Shown: positions 11,450-23,560, numbered from the stretch's first letter. The stretch: DNA of 64,000 nucleotides from Malachius bipustulatus (GCA_910589415.1 OU342632.1:40189637-40253636), one strand, 5' to 3'. Notes: generated by a model from the letters alone, not told the origin. Numbers and translations: made by a program.

Positions 11450-14400
11450 TATAAAGCTCGTTTGTTCATGTATGTAATGGGGAAGAAAACTTGAAGAACC
11501 ATTCTTTTTAAAGTGGTTGAAGCTTAGAAAAATTTTCTAGAATCTAGAGAATTTCCCTCCCGGAGTATTCCTTCTCCGATTGTTTGTGCAGTCATTTTCC
11601 TAAACGCTGATCCCTAAACGATGCGAGAAATCATTGGACGGCTTTCCACTAAAACAAGTTGCCAGATAAGTAAGCCACCGAAATGAAAACTCCTGCATTA
11701 TATTCAGAATCAGGTCAGGAGTGAAGCTGACGATGCAGGGTCGACGACGAGAGGTAGAGACGTAAGTTTTTTGCATTCTAAGCCTCGAGGATCGTTATTT
11801 AAAAGTGTACTTACAGAAATACCAAAATGCAAAGTACCTTTTGTATGTATTCTCTATTTCTTGAATCCAGCTTACCGTGGCACCGATTTATTGCCGCGTA
11901 TGGTCAGCTACTTATGCCTATTGTAGATGGACAATAAATCTTTTTTCATCTTTATTTCCCAGTACCAACATCAACTATTCCAGAAACCAGAACGTCGTAA
12001 GCATACCTGACGAAATAAAGACGTATATTTACGAGCTGCAAACTGACATGATTTTATAAATATTGATAGCATGTAGCAACGCATCTCCTATTCTTGTCTG
12101 GTGGAAGCCATCACAGAACGGCAAAGGCTCCATATATCGCCATGTGATGCATTCAGATTGAGAGTGTAGGTGTAATTGTGTGAGTACATCCTGGATCCTC
12201 ACAAGATGAACACTGTTGCCAACGTCGCAGTTTGTGGAGGCTTAAGTTTTCTATGAGACAGGTAATTTTTGTCAGCGGTCACAGGTCTGAGAATATTGAC
12301 ACTTGGAAAAACTAGGCTTTTTCTCGTTGTGCAGAACAGTCTCTATTTGTGAAGACGTCATGAGACGAAGTCTTCTTCCTTCAAGAGATTAATTACAAAG
12401 AGTCTATGAGGGTGTCTTTAGATTTCTTTAAAATAAATAAAAATAGGAAATGTGGAAAACTATATAATTAAGACAATTGAATTGTCTGACCAACTGAAGA
12501 AAAGTCTTAAAAGAAAGAAAGAAAAAAAATATCCACCAATAGAAAAAAAAGCTATAATAGAATTAAGGAATTAAGAAGACATGATCCCTCAGGGTGGTCC
12601 ATCACTTATCCTAGGGGCAAAATAGAGGTTAATTTCAAAGATAAAAAATGAAACTTGAAGGGTGCATGTGTAGGCACTCATTTAAGGATTACAAAATTAC
12701 TTAATTGGTTTGTATTGAAATATTTTAATCTGGCGCCTGTGAGAAAAAAAATTTGAACAATGTGAAGAAATTATTTATGAACTCCAAAAGTTAACTTGAG
12801 TACTAATAACGCAATAGCTTATAAGTCAATATTTCCTAATTTTCATGCCTACTAAGTTTTATGGACTTCTAGGAAGCCATAAATTAACCATCGAAGTGTT
12901 CAGGTTAAAGGGACGATTAAGGACAATTATAATTAAGCTTTTCTCTCGGTGATCAGTGAAGCATCACCCTGAAAATTAATCAAAACGGTGATTTAGGAAC
13001 AAAAAATAATAGATCAGTTTTATGAAGAAGTCATAACGGCAACATTGTGCATTCTCCCGCATTTGGTATTATACATGTCCTACCTAAATCAGTAAATTCA
13101 CTGACAGAATACGAAATCAGCAACCGACCCATCAGATATGGTGGACAAGAGATGGAATTGCGGATGCTGCAACGTGCGATGACTCTCGAATGTTAATGCA
13201 TCGTTGTGGTTTACCTGTCAACGATCCTTCAGAATTATCTATTTTTCTAGCCCGTAGTGATATGTGGCGCCTGGTCTTTTAAGTTATTAGCTAGTGACGT
13301 TTGTTGTGTTGTTGTGTGGGCAGCAAGAAAATACGTGATGAATTTGTTAGCTACCTGAAAAAATAAATGGCTCAATTTAAGTAAAATAAATAAATCCGCC
13401 TGTTCCAATTAAAATGCTTTATAATGTCCCAGTATACCTACATTCTCATGCTTTATGATTCATTCACGCGAAAATTTGAATTCCATATAAGAATCAGAAT
13501 TTCATAAATTCTTGGACTTGTCCATCAGAGCTGTGTTATAGGGTAAGTGCTCGATTCTTACTTACTGTAACTATTATGAGTTGAACTTATCAAATATCAG
13601 ACTTAAGCTGATGTCTAGAAATTTACTAGAATCAGCTTCGTATTGTAAGTTGGGGCGAAAACGAATGGAGATACAGGATCATCGTAGTAGTTTTTGGTTG
13701 TAAAAATCATTTGGCCGAGGAAAAAAATTCAGCAAAATGTTAGGAAATGTACCTATCAGAAGAATTAAAAAAAAAAAACTGTTGAAGAGATTGCTACAAC
13801 TGTGGGCTTGCTTTTACAATATGGAATTAGACTTGAGCGACTTATATGCGAGCCATATTCTTTCTGTCAATTTTTCTGAAATTTACAATCAATCGACGAA
13901 TAAAGCTGGACGTGAGATTTTTTGGACCCATACGATTACGGTTTGGTTGGGAAGGGTTGTGCAATGTGCACCCCCAGCGACTCGACCATCAGGATAACTC
14001 TTTCCACGATTCCAGAACATTGGTGGGAGCCCTACTCAAACTTTTGTCGATCTATTTACAAAAGTCCAGAACGTCTTTCTATGCCATGAGAGGAGTACCA
14101 TTTTTTCTCCTGTAGTACTGTCCGTACTAGCAGTGATGGGAGAATTCGAGCTGGTGTGGAATTAAATAACTTAATAAGTTTATTTATAATTATAAGAGTT
14201 TCCCAATCAAGAGAAACTTGTCCCAAGTATAACGGTCATGACAAGTAAGTTTTTGGCTGCATACGGCTTGATAGATTTCGATAACAGTTGATCGGAGCGC
14301 AAATATATAAAGTCCCAATTGTGAACCTCTCAAGACCGTGCATTGAGAGATAGTTTTTTTTTTCAAAAACTCTTAGCTGCAGGATAATCACCAAACAATA

Positions 14401-14635
14401 AACGAAAGAAACATGAAAAAAATGAATGGTCTTTGAGGAGATCACTTACGCCAAAACGCAGCCTTGCAATATTGAATAAGCTATCGGACAGAAGACTTGA
14501 CAAAAAAAAATTGATTAGGGACGAATGCTTTTATTAGAAAAGGATATAGGAAAGTATCTATAAAGTAAGAAGGTTTGAGTACGTAATTTACAATGAAGAA
14601 AAAACTATGCAGATAGATTGCTGCCTCCCATTCTG
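11450..14635. other. Intergenic stretch, a few unassigned GC-richer patches
   Basis: Patches at about 11690-11770 (ending in a donor-like ACGTAAGT), 12060-12300 and 13140-13330 are GC-richer than the surroundings but hold no frame I recognise. At 12590-12660 a segment starting CAGGGTGGTCC resembles 19989-20056. The 86- and 89-codon open frames at 13737-14115 overlap each other and show no domain. Confidence 0.4.
12590..12660 (+). repeat. Short repeat related to 19989-20056
   Basis: Both loci start CAGGGT(G/T)GTCCA. About 40 bases later both carry AGAGGTTAATTT and AAAGATAAAAAAT. They appear to be the same end of a TA-type transposon, seen twice on the plus strand without partner ends. Confidence 0.5.
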
Positions 14636-14639
14636 ACCT

Positions 14640-15110
14640 AGACGATTTTTGAAAAAACCTGCTTGACAAGGTGCGGTCAATCAACTGGACTTTTTTTTAA
14701 TGTTCGGTTGACAGTTTGGATTAAAAGCATGTAAGTATTTTCAGAGTGACCAGATCTTGTCAAGTCGGACATTGCAAAAATCGGATTATCTAGCTGATCG
14801 GACCGTGTCAAACCGGACTTTGAAAAAAATTACGGAAGCGATGAACTTCCATTGTTATATTTTTCATAATTTACCTACGGTTAAAACCGCATGTTATCAA
14901 AAAGAATAACGTTTCTTTTGGCAAGGTACGGTTTATGACATGCAAGGTCCGTTTAGCTCGAATATTCTTTTCTGACGGAATTCGGTTTGAAAATGTCCGT
15001 TCAACACGAATTTTTTTTTGGCGAGGTTCGGTTTGACAACGTCCGGTCAGCTCGAGTTTTTTTTATAAAGGTTTGGTTTGACAAGGTAGGTTTGACAAGA
15101 ATGAGCTGGA
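14640..15110. repeat. Dispersed array of GGTCCGGTCAGCTCG-like units, no element ends
   Basis: Degenerate units alternate between TTGACAAGGT and CGGTCAGCTCGA-type words, each separated by T-rich or A-rich runs. The units before 14830 face one way (AGCTGATCGGACC) and those after 14920 the other (GGTCCGTTTAGCTCG). They match the interior of the hAT-like elements at 1713-2316 and 20625-21312, but their CAGTGGCG ends are absent here. Confidence 0.7.
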
Positions 15111-15177
15111 CAAGAAGAAAAGCCAATGAAACAGTTTTGGAAAAGATGAATACTAGCCCATATTTATAGTCACTAAC

Positions 15178-15396
15178 ATCATAAAGCTCAGAACAACTAG
15201 TTATCTAGGCCATAATATGCGGCACCAAGAATACGAGAAAATCCAGCTATTACTGGAAGGAAAGACCGATGGAAGACGTGGCATCGGGAGAAAGAAGAAT
15301 AAAGTCATGGCTAAGAAATGTACGGGATTGTATACGTACATATTAAGTGGGAATATGATACACAGAGCCAAGGATAGAGAAAGTTACCGGATGTTG
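15178..15396 (+). pseudogene. RTE-like LINE: C-terminal tail of the reverse transcriptase protein, broken
   Basis: Reading from about 15178 gives residues around TSYLGHNMRH, then LLLEGKTDGRRGIGRKK. This is the conserved tail found after the reverse transcriptase of RTE/CR1-type LINEs (pattern: YLGH-x-hydrophobic-R...LL-x-GK-x-x-GRR-x-x-GR). After GRKK the expected SWLRN-x-RDW block appears in another frame as SWLRNVRD, and AKDRESYR-like residues close the domain near 15396. There is therefore at least one frameshift and only the 3' end is present, as expected for a 5'-truncated, inactive LINE copy. The match comes from recalled family motifs; the exact clade is uncertain. Confidence 0.65.
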
Positions 15397-15463
15397 CAAA
15401 ACTCAAATTCTCGAGCTGCATCGGATTTTGTCCAAACTGGGCCTTGCAAAAATCTAACACCAA

Positions 15464-15478
15464 CCCCCCCCCCCCCCC
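15464..15478. repeat. Poly-C tract (15 C)
   Basis: An uninterrupted C run in otherwise AT-rich DNA, between two LINE fragments. Other C/G tracts of 10-14 bases lie at 23162, 24164, 46528 and 59589. Confidence 0.95.
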
Positions 15479-15598
15479 TCTACCCCCATCAGTATACAGA
15501 TACATACAGGCTTGGCGCTTTACATTTTACTTAGTAGGTATTTATAGAATGTGAATAAAATTGTCATATGACCTTTTTTTCTGCAAATATTACCATGA

Positions 15599-16435
15599 GA
15601 GAAAATTATAAAATTACCAAAATATCTTGGTGTGACTTTGGATATATCTTTAACCTATAATCAACACTTAGAAAAAGTGAAACAAAAATTAAAAACAAGG
15701 AATAATATTCTATACAAACTTGCTGGAACAACTTGGGGAGCCAATGCAAAAACAATTCGCACATCAGCTCTTGCACTTGTTTATTCAACAGCGGAATATT
15801 GTGCACCCGTATGGCTCAACAGTGTACATCAATCAAAAGTGGATATTCAACTGAACCAAACATTACGAATTATTACTGGAACAATTTCCTCAACTCCGAT
15901 CCCTTGGTTACCTGTTTTGTCAAATATTGCTCCATCTAATCTCCGAAGACAACAAGCAACACATAAAATCATGAATAAATACCGAACATTTCCAGATGAT
16001 TTTTCAATAACATCGGACCTGAATAATCTTCCAACAACGAGATTAAAATCAAGAAGACCTGTGTGGCTAGAAACATACCTGGATCGACCATTTAAAATTG
16101 AAGATGAATGGAGAAATGATTGGCGAAATAAAAGTGTTTCTTTATTCAACAATACTTTAATCGAAGATCCTTCATCATTAGTCAACGGTTTTGAAATAAG
16201 AAGGAAAGTCTGGGTACAAGTAAATCGCTTAAGAACAGGACACGGTAGATGTAATTCAATGTTACATAAATGGAATTTAATACCAAGCGCTTCCTGTATT
16301 TGCGGACATCCTGAAGAATCCATCAATCACATTGTCAATGAATGTCCTTTAACCAAATTTTCTGGAGGTTTTCAAGCAATTCATGAAATTTCCACCGAAA
16401 CAATAGACTGGTTACAGAATTTGAAGCTCTTGTAA
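15599..16435 (+). CDS. Jockey-like LINE, C-terminal part of the reverse transcriptase protein (5'-truncated)
   Basis: This is the longest coding-like stretch in the window. The frame is open from 15599 (just after an in-frame TGA) to the TAA at 16433-16435, about 278 residues with no ATG at its left edge. A start codon is not expected, because the first residues (KLPKYLGVTLD) already lie inside a larger protein: this is the end of the reverse transcriptase domain. Then come TYNQHLEKVKQKLKTRNN, LALVYSTAEYCAPVW and a basic NRLRTGHGRC block. A C-x-C-x8-H-x4-C zinc-knuckle-like motif (CICG...H...C) follows near the end. These are hallmarks of the C-terminus of jockey-type LINE proteins, which copy their own RNA into the genome. 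The reading frame has no frameshift, so the insertion may be fairly young or was selected until recently, but the N-terminal endonuclease and the YADD catalytic motif are absent. It cannot work by itself. Confidence 0.88.
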   Translation, partial: EKIIKLPKYLGVTLDISLTYNQHLEKVKQKLKTRNNILYKLAGTTWGANAKTIRTSALALVYSTAEYCAPVWLNSVHQSKVDIQLNQTLRIITGTISSTPIPWLPVLSNIAPSNLRRQQATHKIMNKYRTFPDDFSITSDLNNLPTTRLKSRRPVWLETYLDRPFKIEDEWRNDWRNKSVSLFNNTLIEDPSSLVNGFEIRRKVWVQVNRLRTGHGRCNSMLHKWNLIPSASCICGHPEESINHIVNECPLTKFSGGFQAIHEISTETIDWLQNLKLL

Positions 16436-16722
16436 ACAAAATCTACATTAACAGCCAGATAACCTCAGAAGGGCAAAATGATTGGAATACTTCAAACCAA
16501 TCTCAACAGGATGGTGTGTCTAGGTTTTTTAATGGGGTTTTCCCTAGACTATATCTCTCAAAGCAAATGCTTCACCATGATGTCAACATCGCATCAGAAT
16601 ATCCTACAGATCGTTCTTTTCCCCATGATCGACGAAATCAATCATATGTAATTTAATAAACTAAACAACATGTATCGTAAGACTGCAATTTGTAATTTCA
16701 AACGAATATATATATATAACAA
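16436..16722 (+). mobile_element. Probable 3' untranslated tail of the jockey-like LINE
   Basis: Non-coding DNA directly after the LINE stop codon. It ends near an AATATATATATATAAC microsatellite (about 16708-16721), a plausible LINE tail. No poly-A tract or target duplication could be paired, so the right edge is a guess. Confidence 0.4.
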
Positions 16723-18639
16723 GATTCAACTTCCCTCCAAGAATTATGTTGGAGTAAGTTGAGGTAACGGAGGACAAGAAAATAGGAAATTCCAACTGAG
16801 ATAAAAGGGCAGGTTCAGCGAGGATGTAACTAAAGGGAAAGGTGGATAAGGCATTGGCATTGAAGAGAGAGAGAGAGAGAGAGAGAGGAAGATGAGAAAA
16901 AGAAACGTAAAAAATATTATCAAAGTCAAGTTTTAAGCATGATGTGGTTCTAAGATTTATGGAATTAGTAAATTGGTCTAAATAGTAATAAGTATTCTAT
17001 TTTCGCCCATACATTTTTGAATCCTGAGTCCGCGATTATATTTCACTTTCACACAATCCCATAATTTTCTGCCTAAAATGGAAAAAAAGTTACTTATCAT
17101 AATTTATCTTTAAATTTGAAGCTATAATGATGAATCAGGCTGTTATATCTACCTACACTGTTTTAGAAATCAGAAATAAGCGCTTTTATTTAGCTCAAAA
17201 CAAAATCCAGATCTGTCTAGACTTTTTAGCGAACCCTCTCCTGCAATACCTACCCTCCAAGCTGACACAAAATATCGATCTAGCTATTATAATCAGCTCT
17301 AGCCCAAGCTGTATAACAATATCCTGCAGTTAGCGCTGATGGAAGCCGGTGCCGGTGTACCTACCTACGTGAAACAAATGCTGGCAGTTCCGGTTGAATT
17401 ACTGTCTCCGTCTCTATCTAGAGTCCATTGCCGCCCTTCTGTCTGTAACCGTCATCTCGTCGTCCAGCACTTTCCCGCTTCTCATTTCCTCTAGCTAGAT
17501 AATTCCCGCGCTACGGACACATGCACACACACACGCATAAACACCCATATCCTGGGCTATAATGAGCAAGGTGCACAGTCCTGTCACACCCTCCCTCTAT
17601 ATGCACCGTTTCCATCCAACAACCCTCATGCTCTAATTGTTGTTTTTATTGATCATTATTGTTACAATACGCAATGCTTCAGGCTGGATCTAGTTCATGA
17701 TAAAAAGATTTCTTGTTTCATTAATTATTAGTAATTATTGTTATTTGTATGGGGGTAGATCAATACAGATTGTATTGTATATAAAATCAAAATAATGGGG
17801 TCCGAAAATGTTTTCCTACTTCCGAGGCAGATTTCTATTATCTATTTGAAACAATGTAGGTATAACTATACAGAGCGTGTCCCAGATTTTTTATATCAAG
17901 GGAAATCGGCGTTATTTCAAAACAGGAACAGATGGAATTTGGGAAATTTCAAATATACCCCTAAGGCTTTGCTGCTGCACTCTCGATACAACTTTACGTC
18001 ATCTAATTGTTTATTTTTTCAAATTAGACCCCTAATTTTTTTTCTGCTCAGCAGGATTAGGTGCCTACTGACTTTGTTCTGAATAGAATGACGTGCGATT
18101 TTTGTAAATCTAAGCACATTCAGATGGTAGAAAAGAATAAACTATCATAAAAAATCAGCATTGCCAAGCAGTAAAAAACGAACACACCTTGAGGGCTTTC
18201 GAAATAAAATTATTGTGCTGTCGCCGAACTTTTATTTTCATGGTTACATTTGACGACAATAAAGCGTAACTATGGTAACGAACACTAACAATACCCAAGT
18301 CGAAATGCCACGTTTCGGTTTGAAAAAAATTTGTTGACGCTGTTGACAGTTTTATGAGTTTAAATACAAAAAGTAGCAAATTAAAGGATAAGACTGCTGG
18401 CATGAGAAGACAAAATTGAAATCCCTTAGGAATATCGAAAGTTATCCCCTATCAAAATCGGACAAAATTTTGGGGTGCGATACTTTCATTTTTGGGCTTT
18501 AAGTTTCTTTTATTTTCACTAAAAGCTTTAAAGTAACATACGTACATTTTGAAGTTAATATGTCAAACTTATTTGTTTTTCATGGCATGCTGTGGAACTT
18601 TTTGTCTTTTTTTTCCTTCAAATTTTACCAAAATTATTG
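16723..18639. other. Intergenic stretch: GA microsatellite and a GC-richer patch
   Basis: A pure GA repeat lies at 16864-16887. The patch 17330-17620 is unusually GC-rich and non-repetitive, with a CACACACAC tract and TAGATAATTCCCGCGC. A TACAGAGCGTGTCCC word at about 17870 resembles a TA-type transposon end, but I found no partner. No gene is recognised. Confidence 0.45.
17330..17620. promoter_or_regulatory. GC-richer unique patch, candidate conserved non-coding element
   Basis: Clearly richer in G+C than both flanks, without repeat structure or an open frame of note, and holding mixed pyrimidine-rich blocks. Such islands in AT-rich insect intergenic DNA are often cis-regulatory. The evidence is composition only. 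Confidence 0.25.
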
Positions 18640-19060
18640 TGTCATAGGGTATTGGGTCACAAGGTAATGCCACAATGCAAATAGGCGGGGTTGCCGTTAA
18701 AAAATACCCCAGGCAGTTGCGCTTAGACACCTACGAAATTTAAACTTGATATCCTAAAAATCAAGTTAGTGTCTTGCGATTTTTTGAATAAGTGTATGAA
18801 AACGTATTAATTATTAGAAAGAGAATTATAACTTCTGAAAGGTTCTGAAAGTGAATTGCAAAAACTTAATGGATTTGTAAAGCTTAAAAAAGGTGAAATT
18901 AAATAATGTAAAGATGTTACAGAGATTTCTTAAGAAAAAAGTTGAAGGATGCACTGCAAAAATGGTACACCCTATATTGCAAAATAATTTTACAAACTGC
19001 ATTTAACCTCCCATTTGCAGCGAAATCGTCTTCTAGCTATAATAGAAAGACATCTTCGAA
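18640..19060 (+). mobile_element. 3' remnant of the mariner-like family (plus strand)
   Basis: The segment aligns by eye with the reverse complement of about 34310-34690, the 3' flank of the mariner-like pseudogene. Shared blocks in the same order are ATAACTTCTGAA, TTTGTAAAG(C/T)TTAAAAAAGG, GTTGAAGGATGCA(C/G)TGCAAAAATG, TACACCCT and AATTTTACAA(A/G)CTGC. The transposase part and the terminal TACAGGGTGAGTC-type end are missing. Confidence 0.75.
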
Positions 19061-20624
19061 CTTCGAGGTGGCTGAGTTTGGCAATATTTTATAAGGGATT
19101 GCATTATTAAACATAAAGAGACGATATTTTAAAAGACAATGTCCATTGAATTGGGATGGGTCCATAAAACTTACTTAGCATAATGGCCAGCAATTAATAT
19201 GTGCACTCATATTCTCAACGGTTAGATATCAATGAAAACCTGTTTTGGTCCATTCTGTCCAGGACTTCCGCATTTGCAAGTCATGCCTCCTGAACGTTTA
19301 AAGCTAATAAATCACTGCGGTTGAGAGTCCAGGCATCAGCATCTGCCCATATGGACCGTGTGACCATCGGGGAAGGACAAGGGACAGTAATCCCTTCTAC
19401 AGGTTGCCGGCCAGGATTCCGAAGGATCGAGGCTATCTCATTAGCGGGATGGGATGCAAGAAGGAAGTGTTATTATGATATGCGATCCTTTTGTATAGAG
19501 GACCTTTTTGCCACCTTAAACAAACACATGAAAGGAGAGGGATAAATGATGGTATTTATCATTTCAGTTCCGTATACCTTCGTGTGTGTTTTCTCTAATA
19601 ACATAATATAGACACGGCGGTGTTATTAATTATACCTTGTCAGATCTGAGAGGGTATTCGAATTAAACGTGATATACCTTCGGAGTTGCTGAACGTAAAG
19701 TGGCTATTTATCTACTTAAATTTGTTTTTTCGTTTGTTTTCTTAACTATCTAGAAAAAATTGATTGATTCGATTCGATTGTTTCTATGATTTAAGAGGAC
19801 ATTTATTTTATCGTCTAAATAGCCCCATTATACAATTTTTTTAACACGAGGATCGTCTATACGATAAATTCTAATGACATACTTATATGTATAACGTAGA
19901 ACCCACCAAGCCTTCTTCTTTCTACTTATGTAATTTGACTTAAATAATCCTTCACTTTGTTGTAGTTCCTTCGATCTACGTAACTGTACAGGGTTGTCCA
20001 AAACTTATGTCCACCCCCGAAAAAGAGGTTAATTTTAAAGATAAAAAATTGAAATTGATGTGATTTGATAGAGAAAAAATAGAGAAAAATATCTTTGAGA
20101 TTTTTGTTAAATTATCACATTCATTAATATGAACAGGCTTGAGAATGAGGGATTTTTGCATTTAGAAACGCCTTGACCGGTAAAAAATATCCCTTACCTG
20201 TGGCATGTAACGCACGAAATCCTCATGAAAACTTTCAATGTTTCAGTCTAGAGTCAACCAAAGCTGGTCACTCATCTGACTAACCTTTTTCATTCCTTCA
20301 CATTGCTGGAGAAATTTCGTAATGTCTATTAGGAGTGAGAGCTCGGTAGCGAGTTCTTGCTCTTACACGCAATAAAATTTGCTCGGCAATGCGAACGATG
20401 CAAACGTTAGTCAGATGAGTCGCATTTGTTTAAGGCACCCTCCAAATAACAAAGAATCTGATTTCGCCAAATGAAAAAAATTGCTGAAAAATTTGCAATC
20501 CTGATGATGATTTCGAAATTTTCATCCAAAATTCTGCATTGCCTTCAAGAAGGGCCTTAATTTCGTGCCTAAACACAGTTGACTGCAGATCAAATCAAAA
20601 AAATTGCCCAGTTAGACCGTAAAG
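19061..20624. other. Intergenic stretch with an unassigned GC-rich patch and a hairpin
   Basis: At 19250-19550 a GC-richer patch is open on both strands (74 codons plus, about 55 codons minus) but neither translation shows a domain I know; it may be old transposon DNA. Segment 19989-20056 is a repeat (CAGGGTTGTCC after TA) related to 12590-12660. CATCTGACTAAC (about 20274) and GTTAGTCAGATG (about 20407) form an inverted pair 120 bp apart. Confidence 0.4.
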
Positions 20625-21312
20625 TAGTGGCGGCTTTAAACATGAAGCCACTGAGTGAAGCGCCACTTCACGTATTTTTTGAATAAAATGAAAATATTTG
20701 TAAATGTCAGGTTTGACAATGTACATACAGTATAATCCTAGAATTGTTTTTGCTGAAAGGTAGGTAGGTACGGTTTGAAAAGGTCAGGTAAGCTCGCAAG
20801 TTTTGTTTTTGCAAAGGTCCGGTCAGTTCTTTTTTTTTCTTTTTACTGGTCAGATATGACCTTATCCCGTCAAATATTTTTTTTTGACAAGGCCCCGGTA
20901 AACTCCAGTTTTTTTCTGTTAAGTACGATTTTTTTTAAAGTCCTATCAGTTCAAAAATTATGTTTTGAACTTATTTGAAGTTGGATTTGCAAGTTCGGTT
21001 TGATAAGGGTCGGCTAGTCCGAAAGTTATAGATTTTTGAGGGGTCCAGTTTAACAAGATCCGGTCAGCTCAAAAATGCGATTTTGCAAAAGGTCAGTTGG
21101 TAAAGTCAACTTTGGCAAGGTCCTGTTTGACATAAGGTCCTCGCGGCTTAAAAAAGTCGTATTTTAGAGCTGACCGAACCTTGTCAAACCGTTCCTTGCA
21201 GCAAAAAAATACTCAACAAAATAGACCTTAACAAAAAATTCGAGCTGACCGGACCTTGTCCTATGATAGAATCTACATTTCACTAATTTTGCAATCGCAC
21301 GAGCCGCCACTG
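20625..21312 (+). mobile_element. hAT-like non-autonomous element, copy 2
   Basis: The left edge TAGTGGCGGCTTTAAACATG and right edge GCACGAGCCGCCACTG give short terminal inverted repeats (GTGGCGGC). Sub-terminal sequence TGAGTGAAGCGCCACTTCAC matches the far end of the copy at 1713-2316 in inverse. The interior is a head-to-head array: GGTCCGGTCAGCTCG-like units on the plus strand (20780-21110), then GAGCTGACCGGACCTTGTC-like units (21166-21260). The 8-bp flanks do not match convincingly. No transposase is encoded; the 60-67 codon frames here translate the array. Confidence 0.7.
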
Positions 21313-23560
21313 GTTTAGAGTCGCTAGTTTTCACAGAAAGCTCCAAAATTAATAATTTGCTTCATGATTCCTTCAATATGGAGACTTTTACGACAAAATG
21401 AATTGCAGTTCTGGAATAACCATATATTTCAATGCATCTTAGACTGCATGTTCAGGGCATTGTCACAAAAGGTTCGACAAAAAATTTCTCTGGACGGTAG
21501 ATGTTTGTCATAACATAACATAAATAAAAATCTCACGCTCGTGGCATTACATCGTTTGTGCGATAGCTTTCCATGTCATAACATGAGAAGAAAGTAAATG
21601 AGAAAATCTACAAGTGGAAAATTCAATTTGTAGAAATCGACCCTGAAAATCTTCAACCGAAAAATGACAGTTTTCTCCTGTATACCTATGGACAAGAGGG
21701 AAAACTGATCAAGAACTGATCAAGAACTGATCACGCAGTTTGAAATCCAGTAGAATTTTTTGAGCATGCAGGGGTTGATACGAAAATCCTAGAGAATTAT
21801 CAAAAAATCGATGTCTTCAGACCTAAACGAAATTTTGTATGAGAATAGCTGACTACAACATAAATTGAAAAAATAGTTGCTCAGTAAGATTATTAATCTT
21901 CTTAAGAAACGGCAATGAAAAATTTTCAGGATCAAAAAATTTCTGTTTTGTGCAACTTCTATAATATCGTTATACCACGAGAACTGAAAGTCGCAGGTTA
22001 AAACCAGTTTCAATTCCTGAATTTTCATGGTCTAAGGAGTAGACAGCAAGGAAGATTAAAATCAACAAGAAACTCTTTCGTCATCAGACAGTTATTAAGA
22101 TCATGGCACTGGTGAGCGACTACTTCGCTGAACCACTGATTAAGAAACGGAATTCATGAGACAATAAGACTCCTATAGCAACTTTACTTAGTCGATAGTT
22201 TCAACTATTTTCCAAAATTTATCTATTTCTTCACATGAACTAAAATCAATGCAAGCAATGACCCAACAATGCGACTTGTTGGGTCCAAATAAGCATGAAA
22301 TAATTATATTAAAATTTAAAAAACTACACAATTCGTTGGGTAGTTAGCCTCGTAAAATTAACTGATATTTTACTGAAATGAATAAAGCTAGTCTGTAAGA
22401 CATTTATTAAGCTTAAGATGACTTGTAGTCGGAAACGGTCTTAATTCTTGGGGTGACCCAGTAATAAATCCACCTCACAACATAACTCACATACACAAGC
22501 AAATTTCTATAATTACATGATACTTATAAGTAGAAGTCAAGAGTGCAGAATGAGACGAAGGTAAAAAATCGTTATATTGTTAAAGACAAAGCCGGATGTC
22601 AGTCCATATATGAACAGGAAATGGGATAGTGGTCTGTGCTTGTAGAATCAAGGTAGAGATTCTTCTCGAGCTCATCAAACCGTGAGGAATATATCGAGAG
22701 AACTCTATATTATGTATAAATGTTGTCTACCTCTTGCTAATTAACTATGGAAGAGGTCCCACTGGAATACTGGTCACTCTCCGTTTCATTCATTAAACAC
22801 AGGAGCTTTCAGCCGACGAGGTATCAGTTGTTGATCGCAGAGACGGACTAGAAATATTCTTTGGGAGCTCTGATTGTGCACTCGATGGAATTTTATAGTT
22901 TGAAAAGATTTTTACAATAATAAACCTGGTAGGCTCATAACTGGTCTGTGATAACTATAAGGATTTCTTCTAGGCTCGGTGCGGAGTGTGGAGAGACGAC
23001 TATTTTATCCAACGGTTCAATCCTGCATTCATTATTTTCAGGACTTTTGCATAAATTCGAAAATTTTCCCTTCTAGCTGATTTCTGAATACTTAAGTCCA
23101 ATAATTTGGTCTGCAGTTTGAAGACTTGCAACTGATTTTCTCTGCAACTATTCAATTCTTACCCCCCCCCCCTCCACTCCCCAAGAAAAACAGTAATGTT
23201 TAGGTACTTTACATGCAACAAACATTACTTTGACATGCATTGATCGATGCCTCCATTCATATTTCTGAGTAACTTCCCAAGACAAAGTTACCATCACAGC
23301 ATAAACTTCCTTTCAATTGATTGCTACTAAGGATAGTTTCCAAATTCAAGGCTAACGCGAATCCAAGATCAAGTAAGCTTTGGAAAAACAGGAGAGACTG
23401 ATGGTGTGTGAAAGCACAAGGGTAGTTGAGCAGTTTGTTCTGAATTGGTTGTGTACATTTGCATGGTAGTAAGAATCAGTGTCTGTCCCAAGTTGTACTT
23501 CTCCGTGGAAGAGACGTGTGGAATGACAACAGAAATTAATTCCTAACAGCAAACTTTTGA
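21313..23560. other. Intergenic stretch, nothing recognised except small repeats
   Basis: A short tandem repeat of AAGAACTGATC lies at about 21700-21735, and a run of C at 23162-23172. No gene, RNA or transposon ends recognised. Confidence 0.5.

Noticed and set aside
11740..11775. GAGACGTAAGTTTTTT as a real 5' splice site of a host exon
   Set aside because: A good donor-like word, but no open frame or acceptor accompanies it.
17870..18060. TACAGAGCGTGTCCCAGATT as the start of another TA-type element
   Set aside because: No inverse partner could be found within several kilobases, so the end alone is not enough.
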